DNA from: Hyphomicrobiales bacterium
Lineage (GTDB): Bacteria > Pseudomonadota > Alphaproteobacteria > Rhizobiales > JAJFHC01
NCBI GenBank assembly: GCA_021775835.1
Contig: JAJFHC010000125.1
Coordinates: 1 to 64,000, forward strand
DNA: 64,000 bases
Reading direction: 5' to 3'
Each line of letters opens with the position of its first letter. Within the stretch, counting starts at the first letter, position 1. Positions 18,855 through 27,868 of the stretch are shown here, piece after piece. The notes beneath the pieces were generated by a model that worked only from the letters and a program-made list of their open reading frames with translations, searched no databases and was not told where the DNA came from. Made by a program: the position numbers and the translations under genes.

Positions 18855-20465
18855 CTACACTCCAAGTGCAACCCCGTCGTGGCCGGGATCGGCACCGCCG
18901 CTGAGACGGCCACCGTCAATGCGGATGCCGTGAACGGCACCAATGCCGAAGGTCAGGGCCGAACGGATGACGTCGTACCCCTGGTCTCGCAGCGGTTCGA
19001 CCGCATAGTCCGGAATCCGGTTCATGATGTCGATTGCTTCCGATGTTGACGAAAACCGTGGCACCGAGACTGCATCCGACATGCTCATGTCGAAGTCGAG
19101 CACATTGAGGATCGCCTGAAGGACCCCCATGGCGATCTGTGTTCCACCCGGAGCGCCCACCACCACATGGGGTGCACCGTCCTTGAACACAATCGTCGGA
19201 CAGACCGAACTGAACCGGCTCTTGCCCGGCGCAATCGAGCCCGTTCGTCCCGGTCTTGGATCGAACACCGCCATGCAGCCGTTATACATGAACCCCAGGC
19301 CGTCGCTGATCACGCCCGACGGCATGCCGAGGGAGTGGGTCATGGTTACGCACATCCCATTTTCATCGACAACCGCCACATGGGTCGTGTCCTTGTGTTC
19401 GGGCAACGTCAGGCGGGTTACCGTTGCCCGCTCACCGGCCTTGATGCGCCCTGCCAAGTCGGCGGCATAGTCCTTCGACGACAGATGCACCGGGATCGCC
19501 TTGAACGCCGGGTCACCCATATGTTCGTCTTTATCGGAGGTGGCGATCTTCATGGCCTCGCAAACAACGCGGATATATTCCGTGCTGTTGTGGCCCATGT
19601 TTGCCAAATCGAAATTTTCAAGAATATTGAGCATTTCCATCAACATAAGGCCCCCGCCGGGAGGGTGATTCGTGGCGACGGAATATTCCCGATAGGTACC
19701 CTTCAGAGGATCGTTTCGTGTGGTCTGGTAACCCGCCAGGTCGTCCCGGGTGATCAGCCCGCCATGGGCCTTCATGTCGGCCTCGATCTGTTCGGCGATT
19801 TCGCCATGGTAGAAAACCTCGGGCCCTTCCCGGGCGATCAGTCCAAGTGTCCGGGCCAGATCGGGATTGTTCACGTGCTCGCCAATTTTCTTGACGGTGC
19901 CGTCGGGGCGGAAATAGATGTTCTTGCCGATGTTTGAGAAGGCAAGGCGTTCGGCGACGTCAACCCGGCCCTGGTCAGCGCCATGGGTCCACCAGTAATG
20001 CACGTGGGGGCGCACCAGGAACCCGCGTTCGGCCTGGGTCACCGCCGGGGCACAGACGTCACTCCACTCCCAGGTTCCATAGTCTCGGATCGCTTCATGG
20101 TAGGCCAGCAGCGACCCCGGCGTCGTCACTGCCTGGTACCCGAGGTCGTTGACGTTGCCTTCGAGCACGAAACCGAAGCCGTCACGTGCCTCGCCTTCCA
20201 GCAGGTCCTCCCACATGTGAGGCGTGGCCTTCAGGGGTGTCTTGCCGTGAAAATCGATGCAGGTATGAAGGCCTGAACCCGGATCGTAGATCTGGCATGA
20301 GCCGAACCCTGCAATCCCGCACATCTGCGGGTCGACCACGCCCTGAACCAGGGCAGCAGCCATTGCAGCGTCGACGGCATTGCCGCCGCGCATCAACACA
20401 CGGGCACCGGCTTCGGAGGCTTCCGGCTGAGCGGCCACGATCATGGCCTTATGCTGCTGTGACAT
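18855..20465 (-). CDS. Gamma-glutamyltransferase family protein without a signal peptide
   Basis: Ntn-hydrolase of 536 residues that is made as one chain and self-cleaves before a Thr. The predicted cleavage Thr is Thr360 in KDTTHVAVVDENG. Other family blocks are RGGNAVDAAMAAALVQGVVDP, YQAVTTPGSLLAYHEAI, NHPPGGGLMLMEMLNILENFD, and GAPGGTQIAMGVLQAILN. The ATG at 20463-20465 is preceded by AAGGAAGAAAG; the longer frame to 20546 has no better site. Unlike periplasmic GGT enzymes, neither start gives a signal peptide, so it is probably cytosolic. It ends convergently with the M20 gene and is divergent from ridA, and may act on gamma-glutamyl or acylated substrates of this island. Confidence 0.9.
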   Translation of the reverse strand: MSQQHKAMIVAAQPEASEAGARVLMRGGNAVDAAMAAALVQGVVDPQMCGIAGFGSCQIYDPGSGLHTCIDFHGKTPLKATPHMWEDLLEGEARDGFGFVLEGNVNDLGYQAVTTPGSLLAYHEAIRDYGTWEWSDVCAPAVTQAERGFLVRPHVHYWWTHGADQGRVDVAERLAFSNIGKNIYFRPDGTVKKIGEHVNNPDLARTLGLIAREGPEVFYHGEIAEQIEADMKAHGGLITRDDLAGYQTTRNDPLKGTYREYSVATNHPPGGGLMLMEMLNILENFDLANMGHNSTEYIRVVCEAMKIATSDKDEHMGDPAFKAIPVHLSSKDYAADLAGRIKAGERATVTRLTLPEHKDTTHVAVVDENGMCVTMTHSLGMPSGVISDGLGFMYNGCMAVFDPRPGRTGSIAPGKSRFSSVCPTIVFKDGAPHVVVGAPGGTQIAMGVLQAILNVLDFDMSMSDAVSVPRFSSTSEAIDIMNRIPDYAVEPLRDQGYDVIRSALTFGIGAVHGIRIDGGRLSGGADPGHDGVALGV

Positions 20466-20633
20466 GTCGGTCTTTCTTCCTTGTGTGCTGGCAATGCCGA
20501 TTCGGGTTGGAACCATGGAGAATACAGACAATCGCCGTGACGACAAACCGGGTTGACGGGGCGTTCAAGAAACCCTATCGCGAGCCCTGCCGGGCGACGT
20601 TAGGCCCGTTTCTGCAGTTAACGAGGTATCGCC

Positions 20634-21029
20634 ATGTCACTACCCATTCATCACATGATTTCATCAGGCCCGCAGCCGGTCGCCCCTTTCTCCCATGCCG
20701 TTGAAGCGGATGGTTGGATTTTTGTGACCGGCCAGATGCCGACCGACCCGAACGATCCGGAGGCCCCGTTGCCCGAGGGTGTCGAGGCCCAGACCAGACG
20801 GGTCATGGACAATCTGATCATTGTGCTTGAAGGCCTCGATCTTGGCCTTGAGAACGTGACCTTTGCACGGGTCTACATCACCGAATTCGAACGCGACTAC
20901 AAAGCCATGAACGACGCTTACAAGTCCTATTTCGAACCTGGGAAACTGCCCGGCAGAACTTGCGTCGGTGTCACCGGTCTGGCGGTCAGCGCCCTGGTTG
21001 AAATCGACCTGATCGTGCGCCGCCCCTGA
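20634..21029 (+). CDS. RidA/YjgF/YER057c family protein
   Basis: Cytosolic protein of 131 residues, expected to be a homotrimer. RidA proteins hydrolyse reactive enamines or imines made by PLP and flavin enzymes to ketoacids and ammonia. FSHAVEADGWIFVTGQMP and the GRTCVGVTGLAVSALVEIDL block, with the substrate-carboxylate-binding Arg, fit the family. GAGGTATCGCC before the ATG is a weak ribosome binding site. It shares a 168-bp promoter gap with the GGT gene. A second RidA-like gene is at 46764 under different control. Confidence 0.9.
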   Translation: MSLPIHHMISSGPQPVAPFSHAVEADGWIFVTGQMPTDPNDPEAPLPEGVEAQTRRVMDNLIIVLEGLDLGLENVTFARVYITEFERDYKAMNDAYKSYFEPGKLPGRTCVGVTGLAVSALVEIDLIVRRP

Positions 21030-21044
21030 CTGGCACAATGCGGC

Positions 21045-22154
21045 TTACTCTAGCCTGAAGGCCGCCACGGGGTCGCCGAGCCGGTCACGATCGGGAGCGA
21101 CTCCAAGGCCGGGCGTCTGGGGCACGACGAGATGGCCGTCTTCCATCGCGGGGCCGCCGTGTGCCAGCGACTGAACGTTGTAGACCTGAAGATCGACCGC
21201 GCCGCGCATCACGCGCGGAGCCGTGGCGACGGCCAGATGGCCGGCAGCAGCCTGGGCGATTTCGCCGCCGGCCGCTTCCTGCACCCAGACGCTGATTCCG
21301 GATTCAGCGCAAAAATCTGTCATCCGTCGGGCCTGGGTCAGCCCGCCGACGCGGGATATCTTGAGTTTTAAGCCGTCGATCGCCCCGTCCGCCCACGCCT
21401 GGTAGAGCACGGAGGGTTCCGTCATGATCTCATCAAGCACCAGGGGAACAGCTGTCCGCCGGGCCACTTCCAGACACTCCTGATATGTCCGGCACGGCTG
21501 TTCGATATAAGCTGGCGTGCCCGACAGCATGTCGGCGATCCGCAGGGCATCGTCCCGGGTCCAGGCACCGTTGGCGTCGACCAGCAGGTATTCATCGCCC
21601 TCCAGAGCATCGAGCAGCGCACGCACGCAAGCCAGGTTTTCCGATAGGGTGCCTGAGAGTTTCGGGCTGAAGTGTTGATACCCCCGGTCGCGAAGATCAC
21701 GCATGGCGGCAACCAGTTCGCCCGGAACGGTCGACGATATCAGGCCGCCGGGAACAGGCACACGATCCCCATGGACACCCCCGAGCAACGCAGACACGGA
21801 CAGTCCGGACATCTGGCCCAGCAGATCCCAAAGTGCGGTCTCCACCGCTGACTTGGCGTAGGGCTGGCCAGCGACTGTCCGGTCCATCACGCCCAGCAGC
21901 GCACCAATATTGGTTGCATCACACCCTGGAATCTCCGGGCCGATCACCTGCAGAGCCGCCCGAACGCCTTCGGCAAAGGCCGGCAGATAGGTTCGGCCAA
22001 ATGGGCACACCTCTCCCCAACCGGACAACCCGGTATCGCTTTGCAGTTCCACAATTGTGCTGTCGACTTCCGTCAGGCCTTTTACACTGGAATAGGTGAC
22101 CGGACGGCGCATCTCATAGCGCACTTTGTAAAGCGACATCGCTGCGATGATCAT
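21045..22154 (-). CDS. Enolase-superfamily enzyme (mandelate racemase/MLE subgroup), possibly cis-3-hydroxyproline dehydratase
   Basis: 369-residue TIM-barrel enzyme that abstracts a proton alpha to a carboxylate. Metal ligands are Asp193 (VDANGAW), Glu218 (IEQP) and Asp241/Glu242 (LDEI). Candidate catalytic bases are Lys165 (SPKLSG) and Lys265 (LKLKISRVGG). The PKLSG form differs from the KxK motif of dipeptide epimerases and resembles the cis-3-hydroxy-L-proline dehydratase group, so that activity is a reasonable guess, but dipeptide epimerisation cannot be excluded. The start MIIAAMSLYKVRYEM at 22152-22154 fits the family; the extension to 22241 does not. The 249 bp beyond it to 22403 show no further feature. 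Confidence 0.82.
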   Translation of the reverse strand: MIIAAMSLYKVRYEMRRPVTYSSVKGLTEVDSTIVELQSDTGLSGWGEVCPFGRTYLPAFAEGVRAALQVIGPEIPGCDATNIGALLGVMDRTVAGQPYAKSAVETALWDLLGQMSGLSVSALLGGVHGDRVPVPGGLISSTVPGELVAAMRDLRDRGYQHFSPKLSGTLSENLACVRALLDALEGDEYLLVDANGAWTRDDALRIADMLSGTPAYIEQPCRTYQECLEVARRTAVPLVLDEIMTEPSVLYQAWADGAIDGLKLKISRVGGLTQARRMTDFCAESGISVWVQEAAGGEIAQAAAGHLAVATAPRVMRGAVDLQVYNVQSLAHGGPAMEDGHLVVPQTPGLGVAPDRDRLGDPVAAFRLE

Positions 22155-22403
22155 GGTGGATTGTTGTGCCCTGAAAAGTTTTGTTGTGATGTTCTTTGGT
22201 GCGGGATCTACAGACAAACACATCCGGCATTGTGTTAGCAAGACCGGCCCGTCCGGTCAGGTTTGCCGTGGATTAATGCCGATGACTATCTGTTACAAGA
22301 AGCCCTGCAAAGATTCCTGCTCAATTTAATTGAGAAATTGCAGCTACTTACTGACAGAACGCCAGATTTCTAGTTTCTTTAATTCTCTTGAGAAATGTTT
22401 TGC

Positions 22404-22697
22404 TCAGGAAACGATGTCGAGTGTCTTTTCCTGCAACCGGTCCGCCACGGTCAGCACCTTGAGCAGGGCATTGTAACTTGTTTCCGCGCGTTTCAGATCG
22501 GTCAAGGGTGTGATGAGATCGCTGGAGAGATCAGGCAGGGTTGGACGATCGAGAGGCCGCCCGCTTGCAGCAGGAGTGCTGGCCTGGCCCGCCTCGGTGT
22601 TGGGCGTGCCGGCATTGACGATCGTGCGTGCAGCGGCGTTGAACTGATCGACGGCGGCATGCAGACCGGTCGCTGCTGTGGAGATCGCGGAGATCAT
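22404..22697 (-). CDS. Miniature flagellar rod/hook-like protein
   Basis: 97-residue protein that looks like the two ends of an axial flagellar protein joined together. The N-terminus MISAISTAATGLHAAVDQFN…IVNAGTPNTEAG follows the rod-protein pattern (SALSTAATGL…A.NIANA.T). The C-terminus DLKRAETSYNALLKVLTVADRLQEKTLDIVS matches the C-terminal helix of FlgC and related rod proteins. The central domain is reduced to about 35 residues. No other flagellar gene is in the window. It could be a true short rod-like protein or an in-frame remnant. The spacing to its neighbours shows no operon. Confidence 0.6.
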   Translation of the reverse strand: MISAISTAATGLHAAVDQFNAAARTIVNAGTPNTEAGQASTPAASGRPLDRPTLPDLSSDLITPLTDLKRAETSYNALLKVLTVADRLQEKTLDIVS

Positions 22698-23005
22698 GGG
22701 ATTTATCGTACGACCGTTCCCTTAAACATCCATGAATCGTGGACGACAAATTGCAGGAACTCGCGCAAGGGTATGGTGGACCGGAGGAGCGACCGGAATA
22801 CAATCCGACATCTCCTCCGGCATACCATGACTGGCTACGCAATACCCTACGCCAGCGCTGCTTTCTTGTAAGCAAGCACCGTGCCAGCGAAAATTTCACG
22901 CAAAACCGCTATATATGGTGTGTTGCAGGGTAGGCACCACCAGGTGCTGAATGAGCCACGCGGCAATTTTTGCAGGCTTTGCAAATTGCAATGCAAACTG
23001 CAGTG
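22698..23005. other. 308-bp gap without a convincing gene
   Basis: Between the rod-like gene and the amidotransferase. A 64-codon frame from a GTG at 22739 is open but has no ribosome binding site and no recognisable sequence. Near 22963-23000 there are several overlapping TTTGCA/TGCAAA repeats, which may form a weak hairpin at the 3' end of the amidotransferase transcript. Nothing else is visible. Confidence 0.5.
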
Positions 23006-23797
23006 TCAGTCACCGTTCAGGGATGTCCAGTGCCGCATGAACCGGTCAAGCCACTGGTGAAGTGGCCGGTCATGCCGTTTTCGGCCTTCAAAATGCGCGT
23101 CACGCTGTTGCGCGCCCTTGAGATCGAAACGCTGACGGCCATGGATCGTCCAGCGGTGCATCATGGCAAGCGTCAGTTCGGAGTGAAATTGTATGCCGAA
23201 TGCGTTCTGTTGATAAACAAAGGCCTGGTTTTCAAAAACATCGTTGGTGGCAAGCAGGGTTGCGTCGCTCGGCAAGCTGCAGCCTTCACGATGCCACTGA
23301 TAGACATGTCCCGGCCATTCTCCCAGGCTTTGTCCGGCCTGTGTCGGCCTGATCGGATAATACCCGATTTCCACATGGCCATCCGGATGTTCGGTGACTT
23401 CTCCACCCAGAGTCTTCACCATCATCTGGGCGCCCAGGCAAACGCCGATGAATGGTTTTTTCTCCTTGAGAGGAACATTGATCCAGTCGATCTCGCGGCC
23501 AATGAACTCGTCGTCGTCGTTGGCGCTCATGGGCCCACCGAAGACCACGGCGCCAAAATATCCGTCGAGGGATTCAGGCAATTCATGCCCCAGGGGCGGA
23601 CGCCTGATATCCAGATCATAGCCGTTGGCCCGCAACCAGTTTCCGATCCGGCCTGGTGTCGAGTTGACCTGATGTACGACAATCAAAACCTTGGGCCGGG
23701 CACCATCGGCTCCGTTGCCGGGGGCTTTACCGGATACGTTATTGTGCGCGTCAAGGCGCACATCTCCGAGGAATTCGTCACCAAGTCCGTTAAGCAC
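23006..23797 (-). CDS. Class I glutamine amidotransferase-like protein (GMP synthase-type GATase domain)
   Basis: 263-residue cytosolic protein with a triad-type GATase1 fold. The nucleophile elbow is GVCLGAQMM (Cys near residue 119), the oxyanion region is FGGPMSANDDDEFI, and the catalytic His is in FGIQFHSELT. The His-Ser-Glu at that point supplies the His and Glu of the triad. Lone domains of this type hydrolyse glutamine or gamma-glutamyl amides such as gamma-glutamyl-GABA. The start overlaps the 3' end of the SDR gene at 23790 by eight bases, so the two are translationally coupled. The true substrate is unknown. Confidence 0.85.
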   Translation of the reverse strand: MLNGLGDEFLGDVRLDAHNNVSGKAPGNGADGARPKVLIVVHQVNSTPGRIGNWLRANGYDLDIRRPPLGHELPESLDGYFGAVVFGGPMSANDDDEFIGREIDWINVPLKEKKPFIGVCLGAQMMVKTLGGEVTEHPDGHVEIGYYPIRPTQAGQSLGEWPGHVYQWHREGCSLPSDATLLATNDVFENQAFVYQQNAFGIQFHSELTLAMMHRWTIHGRQRFDLKGAQQRDAHFEGRKRHDRPLHQWLDRFMRHWTSLNGD

Positions 23798-24557
23798 TCA
23801 ACCCACCATCCAGTTTGATTTCGGCCCCAGTCATAAACCGCGATTCGTCGCTTGCTAAATAAACCACAGCATAGCCCACGTCTTCAACAGTACCAATCTG
23901 CCCCAGCGGGATCTGTGCTGCAAGTTTTGCACGCGTCCCTTCCGGGTCCGCCTGGCCGACGATCCCGTCAAGCATGCCGGTATCGACAAAGGCCGGGTGA
24001 ACAGAATTTGCCCGGATATTGTAACCTTTGCGCGCGGCATGAAGGGCAACGGATTTGGTCATGAGCCAGACGCCGGCCTTTGCCGCGTTGTAGGCGGCCA
24101 GATTGTGACCTGCCACGAGGCCGGAAATCGATGAAATGTTGACGATCGATCCCGGCGCGTGACGCTTCATGACAGCGAGCGCTTTCTGGCACCCCAGAAA
24201 CACGGATGTCAGATCGGTATCGATAACCCTTTGAAAACTCGCGAGATCTGCGTCCTCGACCGACCCGAGCAAGCAGATCCCTGCGCTGTTGACCAGAACA
24301 TTGAGGCCACCCATAGCGGTCTCGGCTTGCTGAACGGTCCGCGTCCAATCCGATTCCGACGTCACATCGAGAGCCATCGGGAAACACTGGCCGGGATATT
24401 CCGCCAACAGCCCGTCGCACGTCTTGTGAACAGCGTCCTCGTCGATATCGCTTAGCGTGACGCTTGCGCCCTCACCCGCCATCATGCGCGCACACGCCCG
24501 TCCGATCCCTGCCGCCGCACCGGTTATCAGAGCCTTCTTTCCGTCGAGGCGGCCCAT
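23790..24557 (-). CDS. Short-chain dehydrogenase/reductase (classical SDR)
   Basis: 255-residue NAD(P)-dependent oxidoreductase. The cofactor loop TGAAAGIGRA is at about 12-21, NSAG near 88-91 and the catalytic Ser in NISSISG near 142, with YNAAK at 156-160 carrying the Tyr and Lys. Asp near position 37 in LSDIDEDA suggests NAD preference. The C-terminus GAEIKLDGGLSA is typical of classical SDRs. The ATG at 24555-24557 is preceded by TTGAGGAACACATTC; a TTG codon 15 bases upstream is also in frame. It is the middle gene of a three-gene unit with the SDR at 24569 and the amidotransferase. Confidence 0.92.
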   Translation of the reverse strand: MGRLDGKKALITGAAAGIGRACARMMAGEGASVTLSDIDEDAVHKTCDGLLAEYPGQCFPMALDVTSESDWTRTVQQAETAMGGLNVLVNSAGICLLGSVEDADLASFQRVIDTDLTSVFLGCQKALAVMKRHAPGSIVNISSISGLVAGHNLAAYNAAKAGVWLMTKSVALHAARKGYNIRANSVHPAFVDTGMLDGIVGQADPEGTRAKLAAQIPLGQIGTVEDVGYAVVYLASDESRFMTGAEIKLDGGLSA

Positions 24558-24568
24558 GAATGTGTTCC

Positions 24569-25375
24569 TCAAGCTCTCTTGAGTTGAAGAAAGCGGACCA
24601 CCTCAAGCATCATCCCTTTGGGTATGTAGGGCGCTATCCAGGCACTTGCCTTGTTCATGAACCCGGGCACCACAGTACGCTTGCCTTTCAGGAACCCCTG
24701 ATATCCCAGTTCCGCAACCATATCGGGAGTCATTCCGGGCATGGCCTTGAGCAGCTTTGCATTTTCAAGCCCCGCCACACTTTGAAATCCGGTCGCCACC
24801 GGTCCGGGACAAACCGCCGTCACTGTCAGTCCGGTTCCGCGCAACTCATTGCTCAGGGCTTCGCTGAATGACAGAACATAGGCCTTGGTCGCGTAATAAA
24901 CCGCCATGAAGGGACCGGGCATGAAGGCCGCCGTCGAGGAGATATTGATCAGGCCGCCCCGGCGATTTTGTTTCATGGGCTCCAGATACCGAAGCGACAG
25001 CTCGGTCAGAACCCTGATATTGAGATCGATCATCGCAAGTTGCTGGTCCCGGTCGAGAGTATCAGCCGGCCCGTTCAGACCAAATCCCGCATTGTTGACC
25101 ACGATTTCCGGTTCGACACCGATGCGTTCCAGTTCCTTGTCGATTTCGGCAGCCGCGCCGGGCTGGGTCAGGTCCAGTGGCACGGTCGCCACCGGGAGAT
25201 CGTATTTGGCCGTGATAAGCCCGGACACACGCGTCAATTCCGAATTTGATCGTGCCACCAGAACCAATGCATAGCCGTCCGCTGCGAGACGCTTGGCAAA
25301 GGCCTCTCCGATGCCTCCGGATCCACCAGTAATAAGAGCCACACGCCGTTCTGACTTCTTGGGTTCTTCTGCCAT
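24569..25375 (-). CDS. Short-chain dehydrogenase (DltE-like SDR)
   Basis: 268-residue oxidoreductase, start ATG 25373-25375 after GCGGAGAATTGC. The cofactor loop is TGGSGGIGEA with Arg in VARSNSE, which favours NADP. NNAGFGLNG follows and the catalytic residues lie in NISSTAAFMPGPFMAVYYATKAY. The long C-terminal tail (KGKRTVVPGFMNKASAWIAPYIPKGMMLEVV) is characteristic of the DltE/YqjQ-like group and may touch the membrane. It is the first gene of the SDR-SDR-amidotransferase unit. The substrate is unknown. Confidence 0.9.
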   Translation of the reverse strand: MAEEPKKSERRVALITGGSGGIGEAFAKRLAADGYALVLVARSNSELTRVSGLITAKYDLPVATVPLDLTQPGAAAEIDKELERIGVEPEIVVNNAGFGLNGPADTLDRDQQLAMIDLNIRVLTELSLRYLEPMKQNRRGGLINISSTAAFMPGPFMAVYYATKAYVLSFSEALSNELRGTGLTVTAVCPGPVATGFQSVAGLENAKLLKAMPGMTPDMVAELGYQGFLKGKRTVVPGFMNKASAWIAPYIPKGMMLEVVRFLQLKRA

Positions 25376-25447
25376 GCAATTCTCCGCCGCCAGCACCGAA
25401 AACCGGTTTAACCTGGACACATCCTCTAAATCATCGGCTTCAGCCGG

Positions 25448-25930
25448 TTACAGATCTTTTTCGTCAGTTTTTGTTTCCGACAGGCCTAGTTTGGCTTCAA
25501 CCTGTTGGCGCAGATTGACCCTGTCACGCGTTGACACGCCGAGCAGTTCGGCAACCCGCCAGACCAGATTGGATTCAAACTCGTCCAGGGTGCCGTCAAC
25601 GAGAACCAGTTCCCACAACATTCGCACGACATCGCAGCGGCCGGACTGATCAAGTTCTTCGGCAATGGTCGATGTGTACCGGTAAAGGTCAACCGCGTCG
25701 TCTTCGTGTTTTTCCGCTTCCGCAACCAGCCATTCGGTTTCAAAATCGGAAAGTTTGAACCGCTTCTGAAGCAAAAGGCGAAGCTGAATATTCTCCTGGT
25801 TCTGTCGTTCACCGTCGATCCTGCAGGCGTGAACCAGGAGTGCAGCAAGCGCTGTCTTGAAGTCGGTCTTCTTGTCTGCAGTTTCCGCTGCAAACACGGT
25901 GCCGAATATCTCGGAAAGTCTGTCGAACAT
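25448..25930 (-). CDS. TerB-like family protein
   Basis: 160-residue cytosolic, all-helical protein. The pattern of short acidic helices (LAALLVHACRIDGERQNQE…LRLLLQKRFKL, then RMLWELVLVDGTLDEFESNLVWRVAELLGVS) is that of the TerB/DjlA-N domain, which carries two negatively charged helix pairs thought to bind metal. The start at 25928-25930 (MFDRLSEIFG) matches family members; the open frame upstream to 26014 has no signal. It is probably a single-gene unit. A tellurite role should not be assumed from the domain. Confidence 0.82.
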   Translation of the reverse strand: MFDRLSEIFGTVFAAETADKKTDFKTALAALLVHACRIDGERQNQENIQLRLLLQKRFKLSDFETEWLVAEAEKHEDDAVDLYRYTSTIAEELDQSGRCDVVRMLWELVLVDGTLDEFESNLVWRVAELLGVSTRDRVNLRQQVEAKLGLSETKTDEKDL

Positions 25931-26101
25931 TATGAGGCAAGATCCTGAGTGGCGAGCGGATTGAGACGATCTTATTGAAGCGACCTTGTAGTTCACCTCA
26001 GTATAGATATTCAATCGGGGCAGGTACAGTACACCGGTGCCTCAACCGTGGTTGTCCGGTACTCTGGTACCAACGAAAACACTTATTGATCGACCGCAGA
26101 C

Positions 26102-27265
26102 TTATCCGGCAGTGGGTGCATTGTCGTCGAGCATGGCCTGAAACCGGCGATAGGCAGGCCGGGCATTATGCCATGAGGCAAAGCGGCCGCCCAACCACCA
26201 GCAGATCAGGGTTACAGCGTATGCAAGATACGCATCGACGGCATAATGCCAGCCCAGATGAATTGAGCCAATGAAGATCACGAACGCATATAGTGCGAAC
26301 GCAATACCCAGTTTTCGGTTTACGGGCCAGACGGCCAGCACGAACAGCAACGCGGTCGCATTGTGCATACTTGGCATGGCCGAGATCCCGGCAACCAGCG
26401 CGTTCTCCCCGGTATAAGCAGCCCAGAGCATCTCCTGCATCGGCAAGGCATCCACGGTGTAGACCTCATGAACACTGCGCAGGTAGCTCATCAGACCGAC
26501 ATAGGGATCAGGCGACAGACCGAGGTTTGAGTAGAATACCGGTCCCGCCGATGACAACATGAAGGCCAGCACGCCACCTCCCAGCATCCAGGTCAGCATG
26601 AACGACGCAAAGAAACGTGTGCGCAGGTGGCTGAGCCGGGTGTCGAAGGCGAGCCACATCCACACCATCCACGTGAGGATCAGCCATACGACGTAACACT
26701 TGGAAATGATGAACGTGATGATCGGATGACCGATTACCGGCTGTAGCAGTTGCCAGGGATGCTGGCCGAAGTGCATCCACCGGTCCAGCTCCATGAACGC
26801 CTCGTCCCAGGTAAATGGATTGACCACGGGAAGATTGGCCTTCAAATGGCCAAAGACACACATGAACGCAAATATCGCCAGGAACATCGGCAAGCCGATG
26901 ACATAACGTCTGGTATCGGAAACGTCCGACTTCAGAATCTTGAATAACTCCGAAAGGGGCCGTTCCGGTTTGACCTTTGTCACAAGGTGGTAAAGGCGAA
27001 ACAATGTCAGGGCGAGCAATGCCGACGCCGTCATGGCCGGCACGGCGGCCACCACAAACATCTGCACCATTTTCCAGATGTTGAACTGATCGGCGCCAGG
27101 CAAACGGAACACCAACACCCAGCTAATCAACGCGTAAGCAAGCACGGTCGCACAAAACACCCACTGTGCCGCAAACCCCGCTACCATCAGATTGAAAAAC
27201 CTGGCTGTATTGAGGGCGACGATCTGACGGCGTGATCGTGTTTCGGCTGTCAGGGACAGACTCAT
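26102..27265 (-). CDS. PAP2-superfamily integral membrane phosphatase (Aur1/inositolphosphotransferase-like)
   Basis: 387-residue membrane protein with about eight hydrophobic segments and the PAP2 active-site motifs near the C-terminus: SAMPSMHNATALLF (phosphatase motif with catalytic His) and SIHLGWHYAVDAYLAY (motif with nucleophilic His and Asp). The PSMH…H-x-x-x-D layout with preceding GPVFYSNLG is typical of PAP2_3 proteins, which hydrolyse or transfer lipid phosphates such as undecaprenyl pyrophosphate or phosphatidyl headgroups. Its neighbours GtrA (27386) and a lipid-linked glycosyltransferase (27869) on the same strand suggest a membrane glycolipid pathway in which it recycles or transfers the lipid carrier. 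Confidence 0.86.
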   Translation of the reverse strand: MSLSLTAETRSRRQIVALNTARFFNLMVAGFAAQWVFCATVLAYALISWVLVFRLPGADQFNIWKMVQMFVVAAVPAMTASALLALTLFRLYHLVTKVKPERPLSELFKILKSDVSDTRRYVIGLPMFLAIFAFMCVFGHLKANLPVVNPFTWDEAFMELDRWMHFGQHPWQLLQPVIGHPIITFIISKCYVVWLILTWMVWMWLAFDTRLSHLRTRFFASFMLTWMLGGGVLAFMLSSAGPVFYSNLGLSPDPYVGLMSYLRSVHEVYTVDALPMQEMLWAAYTGENALVAGISAMPSMHNATALLFVLAVWPVNRKLGIAFALYAFVIFIGSIHLGWHYAVDAYLAYAVTLICWWLGGRFASWHNARPAYRRFQAMLDDNAPTAG

Positions 27266-27385
27266 ACGGACGGTTCCTTACGGTACGGCAACCGTCGCAG
27301 TATTACCGAGCATTATTACAATTCCGTAAAACGGCAAGCACGGCGAATCACCCGTTAGATCATGCCGGCGATCTCATGGGCCATC

Positions 27386-27790
27386 TCACGAGCTGCCGGC
27401 CCGGTCTGCATTTCTGAAAACCCAGAACCGCCCAAGCAGATAACTTATCGGCGGCACAAGCGTGACGATCAGAGCCAGAGCCACAGGATAGGGTCCCTGC
27501 AACAGGGTCGTCACGACGTAGACAATCCCCTGGTTCAGCACCAGTCCCAGTGCTGTTGCGATGGCAAAGCGTGGCGCACTTGATCCGTGGGTCGCGGTGG
27601 ATTTGAACGTCCAGCGATGGTTGCCGGCATAGGACACGGAAAACGACATGCAGAAGGCGATCAAGTTTGCCCAGAAAGGAGGGACATTCCAAATGACATG
27701 CAACGCCAGACCGATCGACACATGAAGCACCGTGGCAGCCACGCCGACCACGCCAAATCGAAACACCGAATGTGAAAACATCCGGTTCAT
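27386..27790 (-). CDS. GtrA family membrane protein
   Basis: 134-residue inner-membrane protein with four predicted helices: FGVVGVAATVLHVSIGLALHV, FWANLIAFCMSFSVSYAGNH, ALGLVLNQGIVYVVTTLL, and LIVTLVPPISYLLGRFWVF. The NHRWTFK loop and the RFWVF ending are family hallmarks. GtrA proteins are thought to flip polyprenyl-phosphate sugars made by GtrB-type enzymes across the membrane. The GtrB/DPM1-like enzyme is encoded 78 bp upstream, so the pairing is classical. Confidence 0.92.
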   Translation of the reverse strand: MNRMFSHSVFRFGVVGVAATVLHVSIGLALHVIWNVPPFWANLIAFCMSFSVSYAGNHRWTFKSTATHGSSAPRFAIATALGLVLNQGIVYVVTTLLQGPYPVALALIVTLVPPISYLLGRFWVFRNADRAGSS

Positions 27791-27868
27791 GGTCTCTCGT
27801 CAGTCTTCACCATGAGTACGCCCCGTATCCGATTGACGGCAAGACCAGGACCCTTTCACCTGACGCGT

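Noticed and set aside
22739..22933. 64-codon plus-strand frame beginning with GTG
   Set aside because: It has no ribosome binding site, no family resemblance and ordinary non-coding base composition.
25448..25930. Tellurite resistance gene
   Set aside because: Only a TerB-like domain is present, with no TerACDEZ partners, so the resistance label would be an over-call.
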